NCBI RefSeq assembly: GCF_003950295.1
Contig: NZ_RHNP01000016.1
Location: 1-64,000, forward strand
Length of the DNA: 64,000 nt
Reading direction: 5' to 3'
Source: Loigolactobacillus iwatensis
Lineage (GTDB): Bacteria > Bacillota > Bacilli > Lactobacillales > Lactobacillaceae
In this document: positions 1-9,028 of the stretch, in pieces
Numbering within the stretch: position 1 is the stretch's first letter
Layout of the letters: each line of letters begins with the position of its first letter
Translations under genes and position numbers: made by a program
Notes under the pieces: model-generated
Told to the model about the DNA's origin: nothing
Database searches by the model: none
What the model saw: the letters and a program-made list of their open reading frames with translations, nothing else

Positions 1-59
1 CAAACTCAAATTCAAAATTTAGTCGTGGCATAGGACAAAAAAGTCTCTATTTAAATTGT

Positions 60-215
60 CTATTTTATTGACAGGGGACCAGACTCAATGCCATGTAAAT
101 CAGTATAAATAAGCATTTCGGCCAATTGTTCACTTTGTTCGGCAGAAAACCCATAACCCTGATAAATCTTAAAAACTAGTTGTTTCATTTTATCACTATT
201 GTATCTTTTTACCAC
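60..215 (-). pseudogene. N-terminal remnant of an Ldh_2-family malate/L-lactate dehydrogenase
   Basis: Reading the minus strand from a GTG at 215 (or ATG at 188) gives about 51 codons before a TAG at 62-60. The residues KQLVFKIYQGYGFSAEQ, then EQLAEML, then TDLHGIES follow the N-terminal helix pattern of the Ldh_2 (YjmC-like) dehydrogenases, which continue as GIESHG. Here the frame becomes GIESGPLSIK and stops, so the conserved His and the remaining roughly 300 residues are missing. No other frame continues the family downstream. It looks like the stub of a deleted gene. Upstream of the GTG there is a weak AAAGAG-like site. The family match is by motif only and has not been searched. Confidence 0.5.
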
Positions 216-490
216 ACCAGTCACCACACTCTTTAGATTCTTAAATAATCGTTGTACGATTTAAGTTATGTTATTTATGCTAGTTAAAATAATGTTATTT
301 GTCAACTTTATTTTTAATCAAAAACAAATCATTTTACAATAATGTCATCTATATTTTAATTAATTATTCATAATCTGAAATTTTCTAGATGTATTAAAAT
401 TACGCTCACTGAGTTCTATCCCTAATTTGAATTTGGTTACTGTTGGTTTAATATTGGTTTTGCGCTGCTTGCAGCGCTATTTTTTATTCA
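216..490. other. AT-rich non-coding gap
   Basis: The stretch is very AT-rich and holds no convincing gene. The only structure I see is the hairpin near 462-486. A 24-codon hydrophobic plus-strand frame starting at 268 has no ribosome site and is not called. Confidence 0.5.
462..486 (+). terminator. Hairpin with T-run, plus orientation
   Basis: GCGCTGC and GCAGCGC form a perfect 7-bp stem followed by TATTTTTTATT. The T-run is on the plus strand, yet no plus-strand gene lies upstream in the window. It may end a transcript that once crossed the decayed region or insulate the next gene. Confidence 0.6.
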
Positions 491-514
491 AACTAAGTTA
501 AAGTAACTTTTTTA

Positions 515-523
515 TGTTATACT
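515..523 (+). promoter_or_regulatory. Extended -10 promoter of the XerD-like gene
   Basis: TGTTATACT is a good extended -10 element. No good -35 is visible at 17 bp. It lies 33 bases before the start codon. Confidence 0.5.
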
Positions 524-556
524 TTAGTCAATTATTAAGAAAGAAAGTGATGCGCT

Positions 557-1372
557 ATGGCCTTTCCCTACCAAAAGAGTTTCAATAAATATTTACAGGA
601 TAAAGAATTGGCTCCCGTCACAATTTCGGAATACCAGCACACCTTAACTGATTTTTTTGACTACCTGCGGCAATTTAATTGGGCCTATCAAAGTGACCCC
701 GATTTAAATAATATTTTGGAGAATGATATCCGCGATTACCTCACCATGTTACTGAATCGGCGGGCTTTAAAAAATGATACCTATAACAAGATTATGTCCC
801 ACTTAAATAATTACTTTAAATTTCTTTTTACTCACGAACTGATTACCAATTATCCAACGATTGGCCTAAAGGGTTTGCCAAAGGAACGTTTGACCACGGC
901 CTTTCAAACTGATTGGTTACAAAAATTACCTAAACTACTACAAAACGAGCAATTAACTTTTTATACGCGGGCGGCCCTTTTATTATTAGCAAAGGGATTC
1001 ACGGTCAAAGAGTTTCTTAGCCCTGGTTTTTACCAACAATTTGATCTATCAAAATTGACACCTAGCGAACGCCAATTTTGGTCTGAATTTCAGACTTACC
1101 GTCAACCATTTGCCACATTACAAACCAGCCAAGATTTATTTCTTAAAGCGCGGCGGGATACCAACAACCCGCAGTTAACCTTACCTGGTTTACACAAATA
1201 TCTGAAACGTGATGGCCATATTCTAAAAATGACCTTATTACCTAGTAAACTGCACCAAGGTTACCTAATCCACTACATTATCAATCATCAAGAATTATCC
1301 GACCAAGAATTAATGACGGCCTTACGCCTTGATCCCGCTTCATTGGCATACTATAAAAAGAACTTGCCCTAA
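557..1372 (+). CDS. XerD-like tyrosine recombinase homologue lacking catalytic residues
   Basis: A 271-residue protein with the two-part plan of phage-type integrases. Residues 5-105 form a SAM-like core-binding domain (KYLQDKELAPVTISEY, then TYNKIMSHLNNYFKFLF). Residues 115-271 correspond to the catalytic domain, but its signature is lost. The GLRxxEL arginine box reads GFTVKEF (147-153). The HxLRHSF box is replaced around LPSKLHQGYL (228-237). Only tyrosines near 265-266 sit where the nucleophile would be. Streptococci carry a similar XerD-like protein without strand-exchange residues. A true xerD lies at 13025-13912, so this is probably a non-catalytic DNA-binding relative. The ribosome site is weak (GAAAGTGATG). 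It converges on the TPR gene across a shared terminator. Confidence 0.8.
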   Translation: MAFPYQKSFNKYLQDKELAPVTISEYQHTLTDFFDYLRQFNWAYQSDPDLNNILENDIRDYLTMLLNRRALKNDTYNKIMSHLNNYFKFLFTHELITNYPTIGLKGLPKERLTTAFQTDWLQKLPKLLQNEQLTFYTRAALLLLAKGFTVKEFLSPGFYQQFDLSKLTPSERQFWSEFQTYRQPFATLQTSQDLFLKARRDTNNPQLTLPGLHKYLKRDGHILKMTLLPSKLHQGYLIHYIINHQELSDQELMTALRLDPASLAYYKKNLP

Positions 1373-1373
1373 C

Positions 1374-1420
1374 AAAACGGGCCAACAAAGTTGCATTCAC
1401 AACTTTATTGGCCCGTTTTT
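1374..1420. terminator. Bidirectional terminator between convergent genes
   Basis: AAAACGGGCCAA pairs with TTGGCCCGTTTTT, with an inner AAGTTG/CAACTT extension. T-runs flank both sides, so it can serve the XerD-like gene (+) and the TPR gene (-). Confidence 0.9.
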
Positions 1421-1439
1421 ATAAATAATCCAATCAATT

Positions 1440-2702
1440 TTATTCTTGTTGGTATTCTTCTAACAGCAATGCCATATCATCGTCGGTGGGGACTAACTTA
1501 ACGTAACGCTGCAAGGCCGCCAACGTTTCATCACGTAAGCCTTCTTCACGAAAGAAATTAATGATTTGTCGTAAGAAATTAGGTTCATTTTTGAAGGTTG
1601 AATAGGCTAATAAATAGTTCTCCTTGGCCTTTTCATAGGCTTCTAAACGCTCGTATGAGACGCCTAAATTCCAATAGGCCTGCGGATCCACATCGCCCTG
1701 ATCAACCGCCTCAGCCAACAATTCAACGTTATCAGTATCACGTTGCTGCTTAACGTATAAATTACTGAGCTCGATTTTTGCGGCCATATTATCCGGATCA
1801 ATTTTCAATAACTGAATTAAATATTTTTCTCCAGCCTTACTGTCATCCAAACGCAAAGCAACGTGAGCCGCCTCATTATAGAGAACCTCGTTGTATTGAT
1901 CCTTGCCAATACCTTCCTGCAAAACCCGCATAGCTTCTTCTAATTGTTGATCGGCCTCCAGAGCCTCCGCCAAATAGGGATAAAGTGATGTGTACTGCGG
2001 ATCTTGATCACGCAAACTTGATAAAACTTCAATTGCCTTTTTGTAATCTTTTAACTGTAATTCAACAAAACCGTACTGAAAGGCGGCGTCAGGATCCAAT
2101 TCCTCAGTCGGAATTTGTTTTAAATATTCTAACGCCCGCTCAAACTCACCCGTATTGGCGTAAGCAACACCTAGGCGCTGAATTATATTAACCTTAGAAA
2201 GTTCAGTAATTCCAGCATCTACTAATGTTTCGTAATAAATAACCGCCTTATGGAATTCCCCGCTATCAAAATAAAATTCAGCTAACGCAAACGTAATAAC
2301 TGATTCATCTGGAAATAAACGACGGGCAGTTAGTAACTTTTGCTCACTGACCTCATAGAGACCCTGTTGTTGGTACATATCAGCCGCAACCAGCAGACTT
2401 TCCGCATAAGCGGGTGAATCTGGTTTGATCGCATCTAAATAGGTCAGCGCCTCATCGTTATTGCCATCGCTAATCGCAATATCGGCCAAAGTAGTTCGAA
2501 TTTCATCTTCATCAGGATACTTTTTTAATAGCTTTAAATACGTGCGTTTGGCTTGTTTTAAAAATCCTAAAGCGTATAGATTCTCGGCTAAACTAAATAG
2601 GGTTTCGTCATCATCACGCCGTAATGCCTGAATAAATGCCTTATTGGCCGCATCAAGTTGGCCACTAGAGAGTTTTGTTAACATTTGTTCTGAATAACTC
2701 AT
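1440..2702 (-). CDS. Tetratricopeptide-repeat protein (YpiA-like)
   Basis: The 420-residue soluble protein consists almost entirely of TPR helix pairs. Recognisable repeats include LFSLAENLYALGFLKQAKRTY, ITFALAEFYFDSGEFHKAVIYYE, AAFQYGFVELQLKDYKKAIEVL and AYWNLGVSYERLEAYEKAKENY, and I count about ten to eleven. There is no signal peptide or membrane segment. It lies upstream of hup, der, rpsA and cmk in the order known from B. subtilis and lactobacilli, where the homologue is YpiA. TPR proteins scaffold protein-protein contacts; the partner is not evident here. The start ATG has a GAAGAAGGGTG ribosome site. Confidence 0.85.
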   Translation of the reverse strand: MSYSEQMLTKLSSGQLDAANKAFIQALRRDDDETLFSLAENLYALGFLKQAKRTYLKLLKKYPDEDEIRTTLADIAISDGNNDEALTYLDAIKPDSPAYAESLLVAADMYQQQGLYEVSEQKLLTARRLFPDESVITFALAEFYFDSGEFHKAVIYYETLVDAGITELSKVNIIQRLGVAYANTGEFERALEYLKQIPTEELDPDAAFQYGFVELQLKDYKKAIEVLSSLRDQDPQYTSLYPYLAEALEADQQLEEAMRVLQEGIGKDQYNEVLYNEAAHVALRLDDSKAGEKYLIQLLKIDPDNMAAKIELSNLYVKQQRDTDNVELLAEAVDQGDVDPQAYWNLGVSYERLEAYEKAKENYLLAYSTFKNEPNFLRQIINFFREEGLRDETLAALQRYVKLVPTDDDMALLLEEYQQE

Positions 2703-2782
2703 CTAAAAACACCCTTCTTCATTTTGTTGTCAAATACATTTTAGTTTAGCATAAAAGTACCTAACTTGCTCAAAATTGACAA

Positions 2783-2810
2783 CAAAAAAACTAGCAATCT
2801 AAATTGCTAG
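2783..2810 (-). terminator. Terminator of hup
   Basis: On the minus strand CTAGCAAT/ATTGCTAG forms a stem followed by TTTTTTTG, 12 bases past the hup stop. Confidence 0.9.
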
Positions 2811-2821
2811 TCCTTCATTAC

Positions 2822-3097
2822 TTATTTAACAGCATCTTTCAATGCCTTACCAGGTTTAAATGCTGGTACCTTGCTTGCTGGAATTTGAATTTCAGCGCCA
2901 GTTTGTGGGTTACGACCCTTACGAGCAGCACGGTCACGAACTTCGAAGTTACCAAAACCAATCAATTGAACTTTTTCGCCTTTTGCTAATGTATCTTGGA
3001 TTGAACCAAAAACAGCATCAACAGCAGCAGTTGCGTCCTTTTTGGTTAAACCAGTTTGACTTGCAACATTTTCGATTAATTCAGCTTTATTTGCCAT
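2822..3097 (-). CDS. hup: DNA-binding protein HU
   Basis: A 91-residue HU/IHF-family nucleoid protein that bends and compacts DNA as a dimer. The N-terminus [20 protein letters not shown] forms the dimerisation helices. [21 protein letters not shown] (residues 47-67) is the HU signature leading into the DNA-embracing arms. [14 protein letters not shown] ends the protein as usual. The length is normal. A near-perfect ribosome site, GGAGGTGAATTCACT, precedes the ATG. The leader carries two tight inverted repeats (3121-3143 and 3155-3173). It is monocistronic with its own terminator. Confidence 0.97.
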   Translation of the reverse strand: MANKAELIENVASQTGLTKKDATAAVDAVFGSIQDTLAKGEKVQLIGFGNFEVRDRAARKGRNPQTGAEIQIPASKVPAFKPGKALKDAVK

Positions 3098-3120
3098 AGT
3101 GAATTCACCTCCGCATCAAA

Positions 3121-3173
3121 ATATTAGACTCATCGTCTAATATCAGATTTGCCATTTCTATTAAAAATAGAAA
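3121..3173. repeat. Two adjacent inverted repeats in the hup leader
   Basis: ATATTAGAC-TCATC-GTCTAATAT (3121-3143) is a perfect 9-bp inverted repeat. TTTCTATT-AAA-AATAGAAA (3155-3173) is a perfect 8-bp inverted repeat. Both lie just upstream of the hup ribosome site and could fold in the mRNA leader or bind a regulator. Confidence 0.6.
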
Positions 3174-3249
3174 GTGACGAAATAATGAAACAAAATCATC
3201 ATTTCTGAATCAAAGATATCATAGGAATGCCTTGATAGCAAGGTTTTTT

Positions 3250-3274
3250 CGTGATTTATCACGTATTTTTTATT
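3250..3274 (+). terminator. Possible plus-oriented hairpin terminator
   Basis: CGTGAT-TT-ATCACG is followed by TATTTTTTATT on the plus strand, although the adjacent genes hup and der are on the minus strand. It may block antisense reading from hup into der, or be fortuitous. Confidence 0.35.
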
Positions 3275-3338
3275 AAAATAGCCAAAATTAGTGAATCTGG
3301 CATTAATCTGGCTAAATTTGCGTTACAGCAAGCTCTAA

Positions 3339-4649
3339 CTACTTTCGGCGGCGAGTAATAATGTGAATTGGTGTTCCTGAAAATTCGAAGGCTGCCCGAA
3401 TCTGATTTTCAATAAAACGTTCGTAAGAAAAGTGCATCAAATCAGGATCATTCACAAAAATAACAAACGTTGGCGGCTTAATGGCCACTTGCGTTGCGTA
3501 ATAAACTCGTAATTTTTTACCATTAGTCGACGGCGTTGGGTTAGTTGCAATTGCATCCATCAACACATCATTCAAAACAGAAGATTTAATTCGACGATTT
3601 TGATTTGTGCTTACTTCTTGAATCATTTTTGGTAGCTGATCAAGACGTTGCTTAGTTTTTGCCGAAACAAAAACAATTGGCGCGTAATCTAAGTAAGCAA
3701 AATTAGCCCGAATGGCGTTCTCAAAATCACTTAACGTATGGTTATCCTTTTTAAGGGTATCCCATTTATTAACCGTTATAATAATTCCTCGCCCGGCCTC
3801 ATGCGCGTAACCCGCAATTCGCTTGTCCTGTTCCCGAATACCTTCTTCAGCGTTTAACGTGACTAAGACAACGTCGGAACGATCAATTGCAGCCATTGCC
3901 CGTAAAACACTGTATTTTTCAGCGTTTTCGTAGGCCTTACCCCGCTTACGTAAACCAGCCGTATCAATCATCGTAAACTCTGAGTCATCGGCGGCAATAA
4001 ACTGCGTGTCAACGGCATCTCGCGTTGTCCCAGCAATACTAGAAACAATGACCCGATTCTCGCCTAAGATAGCATTAACTAATGATGATTTACCAACGTT
4101 AGGTCGTCCAATCAGGCTAAAATGAATCCGGTCATCATCAACTTCATCAATTTCTTCTGGAAAATGCTTAACAATCTCATCAAGCAAATCACCCATTCCA
4201 ATACCGTGAACGCCAGAAACACCAACTGGATCCCCAAATCCTAAAGCATAATAATCATAAATATCTTGCCTTAATTCTTGGTTATCAACCTTATTAACTG
4301 CCAAAACAACTGGCTTATCCGATCGATAAAGTAATCTAGCAACTTTCTCATCAGCATCAGTTAGACCTTCACGAACACTGGTCAAAAACACAATAACATC
4401 AGCTTCATCAATTGCAACTTCGGCTTGTTCTTTAATTTGTTCTAGAAATGGTTCATCACCAATGTCGATTCCGCCGGTATCAATTAAATTAAACTCATGG
4501 CCCAGCCATTCTGCCGGCGCATAAATCCGATCACGCGTCACACCTGGCGCGTCATCAACAATGGAAATTCGTTCGCCAGCAATCCGGTTAAATACAGTTG
4601 ATTTACCGACATTAGGCCGACCTACAATTGCCACTACAGGTTTTGTCAT
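3339..4649 (-). CDS. der: Ribosome-biogenesis GTPase Der (EngA)
   Basis: A 436-residue double GTPase that helps mature the 50S subunit. The first G domain has [12 protein letters not shown] (9-20), DTGGID and NKVD. The second starts at [12 protein letters not shown] near 182, with [10 protein letters not shown] and NKWD. The C-terminal KH-like domain ends IHIITRRRK. The length is standard. The ATG follows GAGGGATTGTA. It lies downstream of rpsA, but a strong terminator (4690-4719) separates the two. A weak stem past the stop (TAGCCA/TGGCTATTTT) may end it. Confidence 0.97.
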   Translation of the reverse strand: MTKPVVAIVGRPNVGKSTVFNRIAGERISIVDDAPGVTRDRIYAPAEWLGHEFNLIDTGGIDIGDEPFLEQIKEQAEVAIDEADVIVFLTSVREGLTDADEKVARLLYRSDKPVVLAVNKVDNQELRQDIYDYYALGFGDPVGVSGVHGIGMGDLLDEIVKHFPEEIDEVDDDRIHFSLIGRPNVGKSSLVNAILGENRVIVSSIAGTTRDAVDTQFIAADDSEFTMIDTAGLRKRGKAYENAEKYSVLRAMAAIDRSDVVLVTLNAEEGIREQDKRIAGYAHEAGRGIIITVNKWDTLKKDNHTLSDFENAIRANFAYLDYAPIVFVSAKTKQRLDQLPKMIQEVSTNQNRRIKSSVLNDVLMDAIATNPTPSTNGKKLRVYYATQVAIKPPTFVIFVNDPDLMHFSYERFIENQIRAAFEFSGTPIHIITRRRK

Positions 4650-4689
4650 TACAATCCCTCACTTTCATTTAAAATTCACAACTTCAAAC

Positions 4690-4719
4690 AAAAAAGAGAT
4701 TGGTATTGGGCCAATCTCC
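4690..4719 (-). terminator. Terminator of rpsA
   Basis: On the minus strand GGAGATTGG/CCAATCTC forms a stem followed by TTTTTTG, 20 bases after the rpsA stop. Confidence 0.92.
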
Positions 4720-4738
4720 AAATTGTTATAAAACTGAT

Positions 4739-5980
4739 TTAGTTCTTATCATCATCGTTATTAGACGTACTCTTTTTTAATTCATTGCCAATAAGATCGC
4801 CTAATGTGAAGCCACCTTCATCATCATTACTTTGATAATTGCTGGTTTCAGCAGGTGAGGCCGTATTTGTTTTATCATCAGTATTTGGTTTTGGTGTTAA
4901 AGCTTTAATCGAAAGTGCCAAACGATGCGCCTCAGGTTTAACTTCTAAGACTTTAACCTTGATTGTCTCGCCTTCAGAAAGTACTTCGTTTGGTGTCGCG
5001 ATATGTTCATGTGAAATCTGAGAAATATGAACTAAGCCTTCAACACCAGGGAATACTTCAACAAAGGCACCAAAAGTTGTTAAACGTTTAACTGTACCTT
5101 CAAGGACGGTACCAGCTGGTGCCTTATCCTCAATACCATCCCAAGGTTCAGGAAGTAAAGCTTTAAGTGAAAGTGAAATCCGGTTCTTTTCAGGGTCAAC
5201 TGCTAATACCTTAACTTTAAGTTGTTGACCTACTTTAAGAACATCTGAAGGCTTAGCAACACGTTCATAAGAAATTTCTGAAACGTGAACTAATCCATCA
5301 ATGCCACCAAGATCTACAAAGGCACCAAAATTAGTCAAACGCGCAACAGTACCTTCAACAGTATCGCCGGCCTTAATTGTTGCTAAAATCTTTTCACGTT
5401 GTTCAGCCTTTTGAGCTTCAACAATCGCACGGTGCGATAAGATTAACCGGTTCTCACTTGGTTCGATTTCGATAATCTTAAGTTCTAATTCTTGACCTTT
5501 ATATTGTGATAAATCATCAACAAAATGATCAGAAATCATAGATGCTGGAATAAAGCCACGAACACCAGCGTCAACTACCAAGCCACCCTTGACAACTTCA
5601 GTAACGGTTGCGGTAAGCGTATTGCCAGCTTCAAATTCCTTCTGGATATCGGCCCAGACCTTGCGTGCTTCTAACCGACGTTTAGAAAGTAAGTAACTAC
5701 CGTTCTCTTTATCCTTACCAATAGTTGAAATAACAACTAAATCAAGTACATCACCAACTTTGGCAATATCCTTAATGTCATCAACTGGTTGACTGGCTAA
5801 TTCCTTAAGCGGAACAACACCTTCAACCCCAGTACCCTGAATACCAACGATTAATTGCTTATCGTCATCAATTGCGAGTACTTCACCTTTCACAATGTCA
5901 CCGATCTTCACATCGTGGACGCTATTTAAAGCATCCGCCATGGCATTTTTATTTTCATTTGTATTATTATTTTCACTCAT
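4739..5980 (-). CDS. rpsA: 30S ribosomal protein S1
   Basis: The 413-residue protein has four S1 RNA-binding repeats, as in low-GC Gram-positives rather than the six of E. coli. They start near residues 25, 110, 200 and 285, the last two marked by GTVARLTNFGAFVDLGGIDGL and GTVKRLTTFGAFVEVFPGVEG. The tail is long, acidic and Asn/Ser-rich (SNNDDDKN) and probably disordered. It binds mRNA on the small subunit. TAAGGAGGATTTTTGGC precedes the ATG. It sits between cmk and der, the classic cmk-rpsA-der order. Confidence 0.95.
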   Translation of the reverse strand: MSENNNTNENKNAMADALNSVHDVKIGDIVKGEVLAIDDDKQLIVGIQGTGVEGVVPLKELASQPVDDIKDIAKVGDVLDLVVISTIGKDKENGSYLLSKRRLEARKVWADIQKEFEAGNTLTATVTEVVKGGLVVDAGVRGFIPASMISDHFVDDLSQYKGQELELKIIEIEPSENRLILSHRAIVEAQKAEQREKILATIKAGDTVEGTVARLTNFGAFVDLGGIDGLVHVSEISYERVAKPSDVLKVGQQLKVKVLAVDPEKNRISLSLKALLPEPWDGIEDKAPAGTVLEGTVKRLTTFGAFVEVFPGVEGLVHISQISHEHIATPNEVLSEGETIKVKVLEVKPEAHRLALSIKALTPKPNTDDKTNTASPAETSNYQSNDDEGGFTLGDLIGNELKKSTSNNDDDKN

Positions 5981-6059
5981 GCCAAAAATCCTCCTTAAAC
6001 AGCTTGAAACTACAGTGTCTATTTTATAGTAAAAGCAGACGAAATGCTAGGAAAAGCTA

Positions 6060-6746
6060 TTATTTATTATGATCTTTCTCTTTTTCTTGGACAATTCTAA
6101 TAATTCGCGCAACAACTTGATCAATATTTAATGATGTCGTATCAACTAATATCGCATCTTTTGCTTGGACTAACGGGGAAATTTTGCGCGTAGAATCCTT
6201 TTTATCCCGCAACTCAATTTCTTGCTTTAAAACGGCAAGGGGCGTATTAATCCCCTTCGTTAAGTTTTCTTTATACCGTCTCGTAGCTCGTTCAGAAACA
6301 CTGGCCACCAAAAAAATTTTAACTTCAGCGTTAGGCAACACGGCCGTTCCAATATCACGACCATCCATCACGATATTTCCCGCCGCTGCAATTTGATGTT
6401 GTAATTGGACTAACTTCTGCCGCACACCGCCTAAAGCAGCAATTGTTGAAACATTATTGGTCACATCAGGTTGCCGAATGGCCGCTGTAACTTCAGTTTC
6501 ATTAAAGAAAACCCGCTGCTCAACTTTTCCAGGTTCAAACCGAATCATACTTTTATCCAATAAGGCAACAACCGCTACTTCATCGGTTAGCTTTAAGCCA
6601 CGTTGCATCGCTGCCCAAGTAATCGAACGATACATCGCGCCAGTATCACAGTAAGTATAATGTAATTGCTTAGCAACCAATTTTGCTACCGTACTTTTCC
6701 CGGCCGATGCTGGACCATCAATTGCGATCTTTAGACCTACTGCCAT
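6060..6746 (-). CDS. cmk: Cytidylate kinase
   Basis: The 228-residue protein phosphorylates CMP and dCMP. The P-loop is [14 protein letters not shown] (9-22). The CMP-binding segment includes [15 protein letters not shown] and [11 protein letters not shown], and the lid carries [15 protein letters not shown]. The length is normal. AAAGGGG precedes the ATG. Its stop is 79 bases from the rpsA start, with no clear terminator between, so cmk and rpsA may share a transcript. Confidence 0.97.
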   Translation of the reverse strand: MAVGLKIAIDGPASAGKSTVAKLVAKQLHYTYCDTGAMYRSITWAAMQRGLKLTDEVAVVALLDKSMIRFEPGKVEQRVFFNETEVTAAIRQPDVTNNVSTIAALGGVRQKLVQLQHQIAAAGNIVMDGRDIGTAVLPNAEVKIFLVASVSERATRRYKENLTKGINTPLAVLKQEIELRDKKDSTRKISPLVQAKDAILVDTTSLNIDQVVARIIRIVQEKEKDHNK

Positions 6747-6766
6747 TATTTAAAACCCCTTTTTCC

Positions 6767-6796
6767 ACAAAAAAATTGAGGTCAGCCACAGACCCC
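6767..6796 (-). terminator. Terminator of the LysM gene
   Basis: On the minus strand GGGGTC/GACCTC forms a stem followed by AATTTTTTT, between the LysM stop and the cmk start. Confidence 0.8.
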
Positions 6797-6816
6797 AGTA
6801 GTTAACTTTTAATATT

Positions 6817-7458
6817 TTATTTAACTCGTAATTGCTGACCTGGCTTAATCGTAGCTGCACTTGTTAACCCGTTTAATTTTAAAAGTTCTTGAACACTTAA
6901 ACCGTTATTAGCCGCTACCCGGTAAACACCTTGCCCCGCCGCAACGGTTACGTAGCTCCCACTGCTGCTACTGGCAGAAGCAGCACTACTGCTGGACGAC
7001 GTCGCGCTTGAACTACTAGAACTGGCAGCAGCCACTTGTTCAGAAGAAGAAGCCGCCTGAGCAGTACTTGTTTCTGTTGTGGCAACTGAACTCGTCTTTT
7101 GCGCGTTACTTGTCGTTACTTTCTTACGACTGCTTGCTTGTGCATTTTTTTTTGACTGCGTTTTTTTACTAGTAGCTACCTTCTTTTTAGAAGAACTCAC
7201 AATTGCAGTCGTGTTATGCGGTGTCACTGGCTTATTCATCTGATTTTGAAAAATCATCCAAGCACCAATCGGTAGTGCGGCTAAGGCCAACAAAGCAATC
7301 GTCAGAATTGTCACAAAAGTCGCATTACCCCGGTCCTTCTTACGAGTTGCGGCACGTGAAACGTTGCCACGATCATCGCGAGCATTATCAAACTGTTTGG
7401 CCCAAGGACGTTCTTCGTGAGCAGCAGTTTTTTTGTTTGGTTCCTCATTCTTATTCAT
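6817..7458 (-). CDS. Membrane-anchored LysM protein (YpbE-like)
   Basis: The 213-residue protein has a charged N-terminal segment (1-46), one membrane helix (about 48-70, FVTILTIALLALAALPIGAW) and a long Lys- then Ser/Thr/Ala-rich linker (about 85-165). A single C-terminal LysM domain (about 168-212, VYRVAANNGLSVQELLKLNGL) follows. The layout puts the LysM outside the membrane, where it should bind peptidoglycan. There is no enzymatic domain. B. subtilis YpbE has the same layout and also lies next to recS and ypbB. The start has GAGGGGGAG upstream. Its role is unknown beyond wall contact. Confidence 0.85.
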   Translation of the reverse strand: MNKNEEPNKKTAAHEERPWAKQFDNARDDRGNVSRAATRKKDRGNATFVTILTIALLALAALPIGAWMIFQNQMNKPVTPHNTTAIVSSSKKKVATSKKTQSKKNAQASSRKKVTTSNAQKTSSVATTETSTAQAASSSEQVAAASSSSSSATSSSSSAASASSSSGSYVTVAAGQGVYRVAANNGLSVQELLKLNGLTSAATIKPGQQLRVK

Positions 7459-7576
7459 TGACGCTCCCCCTCATTCACGAAATACCATTAATAATGCCTG
7501 GTTTCGTTAGCGGACCAATCATATTCTTAGGTCGAACTTCTAGGAATTATTGTAACATAAACCACTTTCAAATTCT

Positions 7577-9028
7577 TTAATATTCCGTAAAGAAAAGTTG
7601 CTTTAAGCGGCTTTGCCAATCAACATAGCTAACAGCCTCTTTTTGTTTACCTGTATTTGTAATCAAATCTAATTGTTCAAGGTAATCCGCCGCTTGATTA
7701 TGGCAGCAACAATAGTTATCGCAAGTAATTGATTTATGGTCCGAAAAATAAGTTAAGATAAATTGCCGTTTACAATTCGGCGTCGTTATGTAGCTTAGCA
7801 TACCGCCTAGTGCTAGGCGCTTTTCTTCTTGACGTTTTTGTAAAAGCTGTTGGATGGCCGAAGCAGAATAACCGTGCTGTTGATAAAAGCGAAGGAGATC
7901 AACCTCAGGAAAGTGCATTGCTTTAAAGTTATTCGGATTTTTAAAATATTGCTTAATAAGCCCCTTATCAGGAATACCACTCGCCAATAAATTGGCCTGA
8001 ATTCGAATATCACTAGGCTGAAAAAGTAAGATGGCAACACTTTGCTGCCCATCACGCCCTGCCCGGCCAATTTCTTGTAAATAGCTTTCTAGATTAGAGG
8101 CTAAATGATAATGCAAAACAAATCGAATGTTGGCCTTATTGATCCCCATTCCAAAGGCAGTAGTTGCGCAAATAATTGCTAGATCACCTTCCATAAATTG
8201 TTGCTGAATTGCGTACCGATCTTGACTAGGTAGGTCTCCATGATAAAAGCTAGTTTTTATACCCGTTTCTTTTTGAATTTTATAGGCCATTTCTTCAGAC
8301 TTTTGTTTGCTAGAAAAATAAACAATTCCTGGTTTTTTTAGTTGCCGACATAATTGAATCAAGGCCTGCTCTTTTCCAGATTCATTTGCGTATTGTTGAA
8401 CATCTAAATAAATATTAGGTCGGTCAACAGAATAAATAACTTTTTTAGTTGTATCCGTTAAACCTAGCTTGACTAGAATATCGGCCTGCACACGTTTAGT
8501 GGCCGTGGCTGTCATTGCAAGCGTTGCGCGTGGTTGTAACTGCTCACGCAAAGAAGCCAATTCAAGATAATCAGGCCGAAAATCCGTCCCCCACTGTGAA
8601 ATACAATGTGCCTCATCAATCGCTAATAGTGAAATCTTTAGCCGGCTCAACGCAGTACGAACGCGCGGTTGATTGGCCATTTCCGGTGATAAAAAGATAA
8701 AGCGGTACTGCCACAGCTGTTGTAATACGCCATTCTTCTCCATTGCTGTCAGGTTTGAAGTTAAGGCCACAACTTTTTTTTCACCTAAATAGTGTAACCG
8801 TGCTACTTGATCTTGCATCAAGGATAACAACGGTGAAACAATAACAACACTTCCACTGGCCGCATAACCTGGTAATTGATAACAGAGTGATTTACCAGTC
8901 CCGGTAGGCAAAACTGCAAAAGTATCTTGACCTGCTAAAACCGCCTGAATAACGTCCAATTGGCCTGGTTTGAAAGTTGTATAACCAAAACGTTTAGTTA
9001 AGATTTTTGTCAATTCCACCGTATTCAT
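7577..9028 (-). CDS. recQ: RecQ-family ATP-dependent DNA helicase (short, RecS-like)
   Basis: A 483-residue 3'-5' helicase for recombination and fork repair. Walker A is TGTGKSLCYQLP (about 42), the Walker B box is IDEAHCISQWGTDFRP, and the C-terminal RecA lobe has GMGINKANIRFV and EIGRAGRDGQ. A zinc-binding region with NCKRQF and CDNYCCCH follows. There is no HRDC domain, so this is the short form seen in B. subtilis RecS. The ATG at 9028 has GGAGGAAAAGCC upstream; the ATG at 9046 does not, so the shorter start is used. It overlaps the end of ypbB by 35 bases. Confidence 0.93.
   Translation of the reverse strand: MNTVELTKILTKRFGYTTFKPGQLDVIQAVLAGQDTFAVLPTGTGKSLCYQLPGYAASGSVVIVSPLLSLMQDQVARLHYLGEKKVVALTSNLTAMEKNGVLQQLWQYRFIFLSPEMANQPRVRTALSRLKISLLAIDEAHCISQWGTDFRPDYLELASLREQLQPRATLAMTATATKRVQADILVKLGLTDTTKKVIYSVDRPNIYLDVQQYANESGKEQALIQLCRQLKKPGIVYFSSKQKSEEMAYKIQKETGIKTSFYHGDLPSQDRYAIQQQFMEGDLAIICATTAFGMGINKANIRFVLHYHLASNLESYLQEIGRAGRDGQQSVAILLFQPSDIRIQANLLASGIPDKGLIKQYFKNPNNFKAMHFPEVDLLRFYQQHGYSASAIQQLLQKRQEEKRLALGGMLSYITTPNCKRQFILTYFSDHKSITCDNYCCCHNQAADYLEQLDLITNTGKQKEAVSYVDWQSRLKQLFFTEY

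Noticed and set aside
268-342. Short hydrophobic plus-strand frame of 24 codons
   Set aside because: No ribosome site and extreme AT bias; open by composition.
4839-5021. Antisense open frames inside rpsA, pyk, pfkA, clpB and other genes
   Set aside because: Shadows of strong coding sequence on the opposite strand, with no ribosome sites or family character.
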